Part shown: in pieces, positions 8,265 through 16,190 of the stretch
Numbering within the stretch: the first letter of the stretch is position 1
How the letters are laid out: every line of letters begins with the position of its first letter
Source of the DNA: Merdivicinus sp050943495
GTDB lineage: Bacteria > Bacillota > Clostridia > Oscillospirales > Ruminococcaceae
Length of the DNA: 64,000 nucleotides
Assembly: GCA_050943495.1 (NCBI GenBank)
Contig: JBMNPH010000008.1
Coordinates: 52,605 to 116,604 of the forward strand
Direction of reading: 5' to 3'
Program-made: the position numbers and the translations under genes
Notes under the pieces: generated by a model
Seen by the model: only the letters and a program-made list of their open reading frames with translations
What the model was told of the DNA's origin: nothing
Database searches by the model: none

Positions 8265-9353
8265 TTATTTGATTTGCATACTTCCCACCATGGACTGGTC
8301 GATAATCGCGATAAAAGTCGGTCCGACATTTCCTTCAATGGGGGAACCGTCCTTTTTTGTAAAACTGAACTGATTCTGATAATTTCCTTTCTTCCAGCTG
8401 ATTTCTTCATATCCGCCGCCGGTAAAAAACCATCCGCTGCCGCTGTTCAGCGCAACTTCCCGCAGATCTCCTCCATCGTAACTGGTAATACTGGTCGACA
8501 ACACCACAACATTGGCAAATTGCAGCTGACGGTCTGTATTTTCGTCCACATGCGCTTCCCCGTTCCGCAGCTTTTCATACAGGCCGGTTTCCGCATTCCA
8601 TATAAACTCGCTGTTGGTATATCCGCTGAACTTGACATAGACTCCCCCGCTTTTTTGGGCGGGCTCAATTTTTTCCTGGGAAATAACAAAGGGCGCTGCT
8701 GCATCTCCCTCCAGGGAATATCCGCGCTTTTCCGCAACCGACCGGATTGCAGCACCATCAATAAAATAACTGTGCTCGACGCCACGGTTCTGGGCACGCC
8801 AATTGTCTTTGGTGAAGGCAGTCGTTCCATAAATCAAGCCGTCAATATTGTCGATCCCCCGATTTTGAATCGCTGCTTTACCGGGTGTGCTGCCTCCAAA
8901 GTGAACGTATATCGCATCGTACGGCGCAACAAAGTCCGTATAATAATGCCGCGCACTCCGTACCGGTCCCACATCCGGAATGGAATCTAAATCTGCAAAT
9001 ACAGCCAGCATCCGGGTAATTCCCCCTTCTACTGCAACTTCATATAAAATATCTGCATCCGATAATCCCCGGTGCGGCAATGCCGCATTGATATTGTTAA
9101 TCATGACCGCAACGGGACGTTTCCCTACCGCACTTTCCGGATAGCCTGCTTCTCCCGTAAGCGGATTGAGCGGACCTTCCGGAATTTCCGGCTGTGATAC
9201 CGCTTCCAAATCCGGCGGCGCATATGCACCAGAAACCTCGGCGTGAATTGTCGTATCCACCTGGGTACCCAAAGCTGCTTCTTGTCCGCATCCGCCCAAT
9301 ATTGCTGCCGCGGCTGATACCGCTATAACAGTCATCCACCAACTCTTTTTCAC
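8265..9353 (-). CDS. yerB: DUF3048 lipoprotein, YerB-like
   Basis: 362 residues. It begins with a lipoprotein signal peptide (lipobox ILGGC, Cys about residue 22). A DUF3048 module runs from about 60 to the C-terminus, with family landmarks RPVAVMINN, LSDADILYE, GGITRM, VGPVRSARHYY and the C-terminal GSGWFFTGG. YerB-like proteins sit on the outer face of the membrane and their activity is not established. The start is GTG, reading GTGA with the stop of the upstream oxidoreductase (4-bp overlap), behind AGGAGG. The coupling to a Gfo/Idh/MocA oxidoreductase is unusual for this family. Confidence 0.88.
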   Translation of the reverse strand: MKKSWWMTVIAVSAAAAILGGCGQEAALGTQVDTTIHAEVSGAYAPPDLEAVSQPEIPEGPLNPLTGEAGYPESAVGKRPVAVMINNINAALPHRGLSDADILYEVAVEGGITRMLAVFADLDSIPDVGPVRSARHYYTDFVAPYDAIYVHFGGSTPGKAAIQNRGIDNIDGLIYGTTAFTKDNWRAQNRGVEHSYFIDGAAIRSVAEKRGYSLEGDAAAPFVISQEKIEPAQKSGGVYVKFSGYTNSEFIWNAETGLYEKLRNGEAHVDENTDRQLQFANVVVLSTSITSYDGGDLREVALNSGSGWFFTGGGYEEISWKKGNYQNQFSFTKKDGSPIEGNVGPTFIAIIDQSMVGSMQIK

Positions 9354-10339
9354 AGTGTCTCCTCCTCAAAATGGATACCGGACTGCATCCGAATCTTCTC
9401 CATCAATCGGCTGACATTCACTGCCAGCTGAGAACAGCAACGATATTCCTCTGCTGTTTCTTCCGGCTGGGTAATATACCGATAGAAATCACCTGCTTCT
9501 CCGCTCATCAGGACATTTTTTTCGATATCGCCCACTACTTCCTCAACGTTTCCGCTGCGGTCAAACAGGCGGATCCCTGTCAGCTTGGAAATGGAATCAA
9601 TTGCTAATGTTCCCTCATCCCCAATCACCTCACTGCCCAAACGGCTCTGCCCAGTCTTGGAACAGTTCAGCACAACCAGCTTGTCCGAATATTTCAGCAC
9701 CGCTGCACAGCTTTCATCTGCGCCGCTCTCCAAAAATGAGGCTGATGACCATACTTCATCCGGCATTCCAAACCATGCGACCGCCGGATAAACACAATAC
9801 ACGCCCAAATCCATCAAACTGCCGGTCGCCATTTTCGGATTGAAAATATTCGGCAGTTCCCCGCGCAGATAGGCCGGATATTTCGACGAAAGCTGGCTGA
9901 AATCAAACCGCACACTGGTAATCCGTCCCAATTTCGGCAGCAACTCCTCCACAATCTTCCGCTGCGGAAGGTGCATCATCATGATCGCTTCCAGATAGAT
10001 CAATCCCTTTTGAGCAGCCAATTTCTGAAGTACTTCACATTCTGCCGGAGTGACGGTGATTGGCTTTTCACAAATCACATGCTTCCCCGCCTCCAAAAGG
10101 CAGCGAGCCTGCTTGTAATGCAGCGCATTGGGACTGGCAATATAGACTGCCGGAATCTCGGATTCTGCTAACTCTTCCACACTGGTATATACCTTCGAAA
10201 CTCCGTACTTTTCCCCGAAAGCCAATCCCTTTTCCCTGGTCCGGGAACAGATTGCTGCTAACTCACAATTTCCGGCAATCTCGCACCCCTCTATATAAGA
10301 ATCAACAATCCATCCGGTTCCAATCACCGCATACTGCAT
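9350..10339 (-). CDS. Gfo/Idh/MocA family NAD(P)-dependent oxidoreductase
   Basis: 329 residues. The N-terminal Rossmann fold opens MQYAVIGTGWIVDSY with a slightly altered GxGxxx loop. E91-K92-P93 is the family lysine motif for hydride transfer and substrate binding. The C-terminal alpha/beta domain carries the GSLMDLGVYCVYP segment (catalytic Asp/Tyr region). Such enzymes oxidise or reduce sugars, sugar acids, inositols or dipyrroles; the substrate cannot be read here. The start is the ATG at 10339 behind AAAAGGGGA, since an in-frame TTG upstream would overlap the binding site. First gene of a two-gene operon with the YerB-like lipoprotein. Confidence 0.9.
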   Translation of the reverse strand: MQYAVIGTGWIVDSYIEGCEIAGNCELAAICSRTREKGLAFGEKYGVSKVYTSVEELAESEIPAVYIASPNALHYKQARCLLEAGKHVICEKPITVTPAECEVLQKLAAQKGLIYLEAIMMMHLPQRKIVEELLPKLGRITSVRFDFSQLSSKYPAYLRGELPNIFNPKMATGSLMDLGVYCVYPAVAWFGMPDEVWSSASFLESGADESCAAVLKYSDKLVVLNCSKTGQSRLGSEVIGDEGTLAIDSISKLTGIRLFDRSGNVEEVVGDIEKNVLMSGEAGDFYRYITQPEETAEEYRCCSQLAVNVSRLMEKIRMQSGIHFEEETL

Positions 10340-10372
10340 ATAAATCCCCTTTTCCAATCAATCATTGCCCTT

Positions 10373-10401
10373 ATTATAGCAAACTTTTCTTGAAAAGACA
10401 A
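10373..10401 (-). promoter_or_regulatory. sigma-A promoter of the oxidoreductase-yerB operon
   Basis: On the minus strand TTGTCT (10396-10401), 17 bp, TATAAT (10373-10378). Confidence 0.65.
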
Positions 10402-10481
10402 GAAATCTCTGTCATTTTTTGTCGGATTATGCTATACTGATTTTAGATAACGTAACTTTACCTGGGAAAGGAATCCTGCTC

Positions 10482-10775
10482 ATGAAAAATTGGGATTGTC
10501 TCATACGAAAAAAGGCAGCTCGATCTGGTATTCTGGCATTTTTTCTGCTTCTGATTCCCATCCTTCTGCGCGTCGCATTAAAGCTTCAGACCGGTATGAC
10601 GCATTTTGCCGGTGCAACGGTGGGATACGCATCACGATCCGGCTCAAAAAGCCGTTTTCTCTTCTGTTCAACCGATTATCAGCCCGATTGGAACCTCCGC
10701 CAATCGAAACCACTCGCCCTGCGCGCCATTTGCTTTGGACTTGCCGGCCTGATTCGAGATGTTTTCTGTAAATAA
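10482..10775 (+). CDS. hypothetical small membrane-segment protein (doubtful)
   Basis: 97 residues with one hydrophobic stretch (about 17-33, ILAFFLLLIPILLRVAL) and an otherwise featureless basic C-terminal part. ATG follows AAAGGA by 9 bp, and a possible TATACT -10 lies at 10432-10437. I recognise no family. A second open frame overlaps it almost completely, so coding is not clear. It may be a degraded gene, a small leader-type protein or non-coding sequence in the 560-bp gap between two oxidoreductase genes. Confidence 0.3.
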   Translation: MKNWDCLIRKKAARSGILAFFLLLIPILLRVALKLQTGMTHFAGATVGYASRSGSKSRFLFCSTDYQPDWNLRQSKPLALRAICFGLAGLIRDVFCK

Positions 10776-10776
10776 A

Positions 10777-10795
10777 TTTTGCATATATTGCAAAA
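10777..10795. promoter_or_regulatory. perfect inverted repeat, candidate operator
   Basis: TTTTGCA (10777-10783), 5 bp, TGCAAAA (10789-10795). It lies 28 bp upstream of the -35 of the next gene, a position suited to a regulator. It is AT-rich and not followed by a T-run, so less like a terminator. Confidence 0.4.
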
Positions 10796-10822
10796 AATGA
10801 CGATTTTTTCGCAATATTCGCC

Positions 10823-10851
10823 TTGACCCTTTTTCCTTCATGGAGTATAAT
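10823..10851 (+). promoter_or_regulatory. strong sigma-A promoter
   Basis: TTGACC (10823-10828), 17 bp, TATAAT (10846-10851), 52 bp before the oxidoreductase start. Confidence 0.75.
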
Positions 10852-10903
10852 AATGTCAAGAATAGAAACCTGATAATTTCAGGGCGGACAGGAGACGTTT
10901 TTT

Positions 10904-11977
10904 ATGAAATATGCCTTAATTGGATGCGGCAGAATTTCCCCGAACCACATTGGTTCTGCAATCGACCATAAGCTGGATATTCAGGCGGTTTGTGATGTCA
11001 AAGAAGAAAAAGCAGCGGCTTTACTGGATCAATTTCATCTGGAAGGCGTTAAAATTTACACCGATTACCACAAAATGCTGGATGAAATTCAGCCCGATCT
11101 GGTAGCTATTGCGACAGAAAGCGGATACCATCCTCAGATTGCGATCGATTGCATTCGTCACGGATGCAATATCATCGTGGAAAAACCTCTTGCCCTCTCT
11201 ATGGAGGATGCTCGCCGTGTCATTGCTGCCCGTGATGAAATGGGTGTTGTGGCCTGCATTAACCAGCAGAATCGTTTCAATGCTCCCATTCAGCTTCTTC
11301 GTCACGATATCGATGAAGGCCGTCTCGGAAAACTTTTCCACGGCACTCTGCAGATGCACTGGGGACGCAATGAAAGTTACTACAATAAACCCTCCTGGCG
11401 CGGTACTTATGAACTCGACGGCGGTGCTCTCATGAATCAGTGTATCCATGGCATCGACCTTCTCCGCTGGATGATGGGCGGTGAACCCACAGAAGTTATG
11501 GCTGTAACCGATAACCTGAATCATCCCTATATCGAAGCCGAGGATATTGGCCTTGCAATCTTCAAATTCAAAAATGGCAGTTATGGCGTTCTGGAAGGAA
11601 CCGTCAATACCTATCCGGAAAATCTGGACGAAACCTTGTCCGTTTACGGAAAAGATGGTACCGTGCGGGTCGGCGGTATTGCAACCAATAAACTGGTGGA
11701 ATATCATATCAAGGGCCAAGAACGTTCCTTTGAAGAACTGAGCGCTGAAGTCAATACGGAACCTACAAATGTTTACGGCTTCGGTCACAGCTTCCTTTAT
11801 GCGGATGTCATTGATGCAATCCGCAACCATCGTCAGCCCTATGTCCCGCTGGAAGAGGGTATGAAAGCCTTGGAAATGGTTCTGGCTGTTTACAAATCCG
11901 CTGCAACCGGCAAACCCGTTACCTTCCCGCTTGGCGATTACAGCACCCTGGACGTCCTCAAGGATCGCAAAGCATAA
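10904..11977 (+). CDS. Gfo/Idh/MocA family oxidoreductase (sugar/sugar-nucleotide type)
   Basis: 357 residues. A Rossmann fold opens MKYALIGCGRISPNHI, and E93-K94-P95 is the conserved lysine motif. The C-terminal domain has GGALMNQCIHGIDLLRW, the block that carries the catalytic His in enzymes acting on sugars and UDP-sugars. The first 60 residues and the HIGSAI segment resemble the WbpB/WlbA-like branch, but no neighbouring nucleotide-sugar gene supports that. It is a single-gene unit with its own strong promoter and terminator. It is unrelated in detail to the oxidoreductase at 9350-10339 beyond the fold. Confidence 0.9.
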   Translation: MKYALIGCGRISPNHIGSAIDHKLDIQAVCDVKEEKAAALLDQFHLEGVKIYTDYHKMLDEIQPDLVAIATESGYHPQIAIDCIRHGCNIIVEKPLALSMEDARRVIAARDEMGVVACINQQNRFNAPIQLLRHDIDEGRLGKLFHGTLQMHWGRNESYYNKPSWRGTYELDGGALMNQCIHGIDLLRWMMGGEPTEVMAVTDNLNHPYIEAEDIGLAIFKFKNGSYGVLEGTVNTYPENLDETLSVYGKDGTVRVGGIATNKLVEYHIKGQERSFEELSAEVNTEPTNVYGFGHSFLYADVIDAIRNHRQPYVPLEEGMKALEMVLAVYKSAATGKPVTFPLGDYSTLDVLKDRKA

Positions 11978-11994
11978 TGATATTTTTAGATAAT

Positions 11995-12025
11995 AGAGGC
12001 AGTTTCGGCTGCCTCTTTTCTTTTT
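11995..12025 (+). terminator. intrinsic terminator
   Basis: AGAGGCAG/CTGCCTCT stem with a 6-base loop, then TTTTCTTTTT, just after the oxidoreductase stop. Confidence 0.85.
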
Positions 12026-12090
12026 GTGAATAAAAACTTACAGTTTCTTACACTTTTGTCATTTTCCTTGTTATCCGAGCGTATTTATGG

Positions 12091-12096
12091 TATGAT
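12091..12096 (+). promoter_or_regulatory. extended -10 of the secreted transglutaminase-like gene
   Basis: TATGAT preceded by TGG (extended -10), about 17 bp before the AAAGGAG site. The -35 is weak. Confidence 0.45.
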
Positions 12097-12119
12097 GATA
12101 GTAAAGGAGCGTGAAGTTC

Positions 12120-13433
12120 ATGCAAAAATGGAGACGTTTCATCGCAGCATTGTTGGCAGCTTCGATTTCAGCTGCAATTTTTTCCACCCCTGTCTCCGCT
12201 AAGGATGGATATCTGGACCGTGTCATCGATGATAACCAACAACAATTATTCCTTTTGACCGATAAAAGTCCTAACAGCTATTGTACTATGATTACACCGG
12301 ATTCCTATGAACGCAGCTCTTTGAAAAAGGTTGCCCTCTCCATTACCTCCGGATGCAGCTCGGACGAGCAGAAAACAGAAGCGATCTATCGTTGGATCAC
12401 AACCAATCTTTACTATGATTGGGATGGGGTCAATTCCAATCAGCTTCCCGGCGGTGATCCCTACTCCGCTTATGACAGCCGCGTCGCAGTTTGCGAAGGC
12501 TTTGCTACCCTCTTTGCAGAATTGATGAATGCAGTCAATGTCCCCTGCGTAACCTTCCACGGCGCCAGTATCAATGACCCCCTGGGAATTTATATGGATT
12601 CGGTCAGTTCCTGGAATCAGGTACAGTATGAGGAAATTGACCACGCCTGGAATGCCGCTTATGTAGGAGGTCAATGGCTTTACTATGACACTACTTGGGA
12701 TTGCGCCAACAAAAAAATAAATGGAGAATTTATTACCGCTTCCCCAACATGGAAATATTATGCCATTCCTGCGGATAAAATTTCCTCCAATCATCGGACT
12801 GCTTACCGCATCAATGACGAAGGTTCCTTCCGTCTGCTCAACAACCAATGGATTTTCTGCAATCCTGACGGCACCCCCTATTCGGGAATCTGGTACGATG
12901 GGTATCGTTCCAATTTATATTATATGAAAAACGGCGTCCCTCTTACCGGCAGAACGGTGGTGGATTATCAGTTGATTGATTTTGATGAAAACGGCCGCTA
13001 TATCCGCACCCTCTATGACTATACCGGCTGGACTCTCTACAATGGCAACTGGTACTACATTCACAAAGGAATCGCCTGTTATGGCTGGGGATTTTTAGGT
13101 GGTAAGTGGTACTACCTGGATCCGCAAACCAGTATCATGCAGATCGGCTGGCGCCAAATTGATGGCCATTGGTACTATTTCAATACCAGCGGCGCGATGC
13201 AGACCGGCTGGCTCAAATACGGTGATTACTGGTATTATCTCAATTCGGACGGTTCTATGGCCACCGGCTGGAAAAAACTTTCGGACAAGTGGTACTATTT
13301 CAGCAACACTGGCGCGATGGCCACCGGCTGGCGCTTCATTAACGGCCACTGGTACTACCTGTATTCGGATGGATCCATGGCTGCCAATACCGTGATCGAT
13401 GGATACTACCTCAACTCCAGCGGAACCTATTAA
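12120..13433 (+). CDS. secreted transglutaminase-like protein with cell-wall-binding repeats
   Basis: 437 residues. A signal peptide (1-27, ending PVSA) leads a transglutaminase-like cysteine protease domain with C125 (VCEGFATLFAELM), H175 (HAWN) and D190 (YYDTTWD), a complete papain-like triad. From about residue 240 on there are repeated aromatic modules (W-Y-Y-F/L with GW spacing, about nine) of the CW_binding_1/choline-binding type, which fix proteins to the wall. The ATG at 12120 has AAAGGAG 10 bp upstream; a GTG three codons earlier is too close. It probably cleaves or cross-links peptides at the cell surface. It shares its repeat type with the peptidase at the window end. Confidence 0.9.
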   Translation: MQKWRRFIAALLAASISAAIFSTPVSAKDGYLDRVIDDNQQQLFLLTDKSPNSYCTMITPDSYERSSLKKVALSITSGCSSDEQKTEAIYRWITTNLYYDWDGVNSNQLPGGDPYSAYDSRVAVCEGFATLFAELMNAVNVPCVTFHGASINDPLGIYMDSVSSWNQVQYEEIDHAWNAAYVGGQWLYYDTTWDCANKKINGEFITASPTWKYYAIPADKISSNHRTAYRINDEGSFRLLNNQWIFCNPDGTPYSGIWYDGYRSNLYYMKNGVPLTGRTVVDYQLIDFDENGRYIRTLYDYTGWTLYNGNWYYIHKGIACYGWGFLGGKWYYLDPQTSIMQIGWRQIDGHWYYFNTSGAMQTGWLKYGDYWYYLNSDGSMATGWKKLSDKWYYFSNTGAMATGWRFINGHWYYLYSDGSMAANTVIDGYYLNSSGTY

Positions 13434-13436
13434 AAA

Positions 13437-13464
13437 AACTCCCTGCCTAAGGCAGGGAGTTTTC
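13437..13464. terminator. terminator of the transglutaminase-like gene
   Basis: AACTCCCTGCC/GGCAGGGAGTT with a TAA loop, flanked by A and T runs. Confidence 0.88.
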
Positions 13465-13475
13465 ACATTTTAAAA

Positions 13476-13680
13476 TTTGATATTGCATAGCAAAATCAAA
13501 TCGCGAGGACATCCGCGGCGCGGTCTGCACATCATGAACTTGCAGTTCATGATCCGCTTTTCTTTTTATGTTTTGCGGCCGAGCCGCAAAGAGTAAGATT
13601 TCGTTTTCTGCGGAAAACGATGGGGGCTTTGCCCCTCAACCCCACGATTTTTTGAAAAAAATCGAATAAAACTTTCGATT
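13476..13680 (+). repeat. structured intergenic element, copy A (ordered hairpin array)
   Basis: After a leading hairpin (13476-13500, TTTGAT...ATCAAA), five hairpins follow: 13531-13553 (ATCATGAACT arms), 13572-13590 (TTTGCGGC arms, CGA loop), 13601-13620 (TCGTTTTC arms), 13623-13635 (GGGGC-TTT-GCCCC) and 13645-13664 (CGATTTTTT-GA-AAAAAATCG). Fixed linkers are CGCTTTTCTTTTTAT, AAGAGTAA.ATT and a closing AAAACTTTC. The same order, loops and linkers with different but paired stems recur at 48029-48185. It lies between convergent genes (transglutaminase-like and glyA). No open frame with a start site is present. Confidence 0.85.
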
Positions 13681-13701
13681 ATACAGTTTTTCTGTCTAAT
13701 A

Positions 13702-14952
13702 TTATTCGTACAACGGATGTTTCGCACACAGTCCTTCTACCATAGTCCGGACTTTTTCCTGCGTTCCTTCAAAATCGGTTGCAGTCAGGTACATGCATTC
13801 TGCAATGACATCCATATCTGCGGTATCAAATCCGCGTGTCGTAACAGCCGGAGTACCAACACGGATTCCGCTTGTGATAAAGGGGCTTTGCGGATCATTC
13901 GGGATCGCATTCTTGTTGACGGTGATATACACCTCATCCAGCTTCTTCTCAAAATCTTTTCCGGTAAGGTTAAAGCTGCGGAGATCCACCAGCATCAGAT
14001 GGTTGTCGGTGCCGCCGGATACCAGCTGGAAGCCGCGCTTGGTCAAGCCGGATGCCAATGCCTGCGCATTCTCCACAATCCGTTTGGCATAATCCTTGAA
14101 TTCCGGCTTGAGTGCCTCGCCGAAGCAAACTGCCTTCGCTGCAATGATGTGCATCAGAGGGCCGCCCTGCGTTCCGGGGAAAATCGCTTTGTCAATCGCT
14201 TTGGCCAACTCCTCTTTGCAGAGAATCATACCGCCGCGGGGACCGCGAAGCGTTTTATGAGTCGTGGTTGTCACAACATCCGCATAGGGAACCGGATTCT
14301 GGTGCTGGCCGCCCGCTACCAGACCTGCGATATGCGCCATATCTACCATCAGGTAAGCGCCGCATGCATCCGCAATCTCGCGGAGTTTGGCAAAATCAAT
14401 GGCACGCGGATATGCAGAAGCACCGGCGACAATCAGTTTCGGCTTTACTTCCATTGCCTGCTGCATCAGCTTGTCGTATTCAATAAATCCTTCCGCATTG
14501 ATGCCATACGGCACAAAATTATAGTAACTTCCGGAAAGGTTGACCGGAGAACCATGGGTCAAATGGCCGCCATGCGCCAGATTCATGCCCAATACGGTAT
14601 CGCCCGGTTTGAGAAGGGCAAAATATACGGCCAGATTCGCCTGTGCACCGGAATGCGGCTGAACATTTGCATGCTCTGCACCAAAGAGCTGGCAGGCACG
14701 TCTGCGGGCAATATCCTCAACAATATCGACATCCTGGCAGCCGCCGTAATACCGTTTTCCCGGATAACCTTCTGCATATTTATTGGTGAGAACCGAACCC
14801 ATCGCCGCCATCACTGCCGGAGAAACAATATTCTCACTCGCAATCAGCTCGATATTCCGGCGCTGACGTTTCAGCTCGAGGCCCATTGCCTCGCCGACTT
14901 CGGGATCGAACTCTGACACAAATCCAATGGTATCCATCAAATCCTTGTACAT
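13702..14952 (-). CDS. glyA: serine hydroxymethyltransferase
   Basis: 416 residues, full length. It interconverts serine and glycine with tetrahydrofolate, feeding one-carbon units. Visible features are the IELIASEN substrate segment (34-41), YYGG around 68, the LSHGGH-like NLAHGGHLTHG block (124-134), DMAHIAGL (204-211) and the PLP lysine K233 in TTTTHKTLRGPRGG. The ATG has AAAGGAAGGGTTTCCC upstream. It is a single gene with a near-consensus promoter. Its methylene-THF product is the pool that URO-D-type methyltransferases elsewhere in the window could feed into, but nothing links them directly. Confidence 0.97.
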   Translation of the reverse strand: MYKDLMDTIGFVSEFDPEVGEAMGLELKRQRRNIELIASENIVSPAVMAAMGSVLTNKYAEGYPGKRYYGGCQDVDIVEDIARRRACQLFGAEHANVQPHSGAQANLAVYFALLKPGDTVLGMNLAHGGHLTHGSPVNLSGSYYNFVPYGINAEGFIEYDKLMQQAMEVKPKLIVAGASAYPRAIDFAKLREIADACGAYLMVDMAHIAGLVAGGQHQNPVPYADVVTTTTHKTLRGPRGGMILCKEELAKAIDKAIFPGTQGGPLMHIIAAKAVCFGEALKPEFKDYAKRIVENAQALASGLTKRGFQLVSGGTDNHLMLVDLRSFNLTGKDFEKKLDEVYITVNKNAIPNDPQSPFITSGIRVGTPAVTTRGFDTADMDVIAECMYLTATDFEGTQEKVRTMVEGLCAKHPLYE

Positions 14953-14994
14953 GGGAAACCCTTCCTTTCCTATATCAAAACAACTTTAATTACC

Positions 14995-15023
14995 AGTATA
15001 CAAAATTTTTATTCAGATTGCAA
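14995..15023 (-). promoter_or_regulatory. glyA promoter
   Basis: On the minus strand TTGCAA (15018-15023), 17 bp, TATACT (14995-15000). Confidence 0.7.
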
Positions 15024-15119
15024 GAGTCCGGCGCTACAATATTCTAAAAATTCCATTCTTGCTTTTTGGACAGATTGTACACGTTGGAAAAATATCTGTT
15101 TTTTACACAAAGACAAATT

Positions 15120-16070
15120 CTATTTTCTGTCTGACTTGCCGCAGATCCGCCTGCACCAATCCAGAATATACCGGAACACCTCCTCCCGATCAAGCTCAAA
15201 CAGAATCTCATGCCGATCCTCCTCAAAAAGGCGGCAGGTCAAATCTCGGACGCCCGCTTCCCGCAAAAGACGTTCCACTTCCCGAACGCCTTTCCCAAAG
15301 TTTCCGACCGGATCCATTGCACCCGATATCAGCAAAACCGGCAAATCCTTCGGAACCTTCTCGGCCCACTGCCGGCCCGACACCGTCTGCACCAGATGGA
15401 ACATATCCCGGAAGCCGCCGGTTGTAAACCGATAATTCGTGAGAGGGTTCCGGCTGTATCGCGCGACCTGCGCCTGATCCCGGGAAAGCCAGAGATTATT
15501 GCCCTTTTCCGGACGGAAACGGCTGTTAAAATTGCCGATCGAAAGCCGGTCGAGCAATTTGCTGCGGTGATGAAGTCCCCGCACACTCCCGATCCTTTTT
15601 GCCAGCCATACGCCCAATCCAGCCGCAGGCTGACTTCCGGACGTTCCGCAGAGGATCACTCCCTCCAACTCCCGTCCGTAATCCACAAGATATCGCCGGG
15701 CAATCAAGGATCCCATGCTGTGGCCGAAGAGGATCAGCGGCAGCCCCGGATAACGTTTGCGGGCAAGCTGGGTCATTTGATGCAGATCTTTCGGGAGAAA
15801 GGCATCCCCCTCTTTTTCCGCAAAATACCCCAAATCTTCCGGGCGGGATGCCGTATGTCCATGCCCCAAGTGATCATTTCCGCACACGGCAAACCCATTT
15901 TCACAAAGGTATGCGATAAAATCTTCATACCGGTCCACATATTCACACATTCCATGTGAAATCTGAACGACTCCCGCCGTTGCGCCATTCTCCGGCTCAT
16001 AAAAATAGCAGGCGATATTGGTCTTTCCATCTGCACTCAAAAAAGTATCCGTTTTCCGCACGACATTCAT
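15120..16070 (-). CDS. alpha/beta hydrolase, monoacylglycerol lipase/lysophospholipase-like
   Basis: 316 residues. A serine hydrolase fold with oxyanion motif HGMCEY, NDHLGHG and the nucleophile elbow G116-H-S118-M-G. The catalytic Asp and His are expected in SGAMDPVG and EDRHEIL near the C-terminus, where both motifs are visible. The order matches the Hydrolase_4 (monoglyceride lipase) family. No signal peptide, so it is cytoplasmic. The start is the ATG at 16070 behind AAGGGAGG; the frame extends 17 codons upstream without a site. It lies downstream of the symporter gene, but the terminator at 16161-16186 separates them. Confidence 0.88.
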   Translation of the reverse strand: MNVVRKTDTFLSADGKTNIACYFYEPENGATAGVVQISHGMCEYVDRYEDFIAYLCENGFAVCGNDHLGHGHTASRPEDLGYFAEKEGDAFLPKDLHQMTQLARKRYPGLPLILFGHSMGSLIARRYLVDYGRELEGVILCGTSGSQPAAGLGVWLAKRIGSVRGLHHRSKLLDRLSIGNFNSRFRPEKGNNLWLSRDQAQVARYSRNPLTNYRFTTGGFRDMFHLVQTVSGRQWAEKVPKDLPVLLISGAMDPVGNFGKGVREVERLLREAGVRDLTCRLFEEDRHEILFELDREEVFRYILDWCRRICGKSDRK

Positions 16071-16155
16071 ACGATCCCTCCCTTTCCTTATCCTTATTAT
16101 AACACGGATTCTACAAAACAAAAAGTTTGATTTCGTAAATTTTTGTTCCTTCCAT

Positions 16156-16186
16156 AAAACAAGCAGACGGATTACTCCGTCTGCTT
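16156..16186 (-). terminator. terminator of the symporter gene
   Basis: AAGCAGACGGA/TCCGTCTGCTT, followed on the minus strand by GTTTTATGG. Confidence 0.8.
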
Positions 16187-16190
16187 CGAA

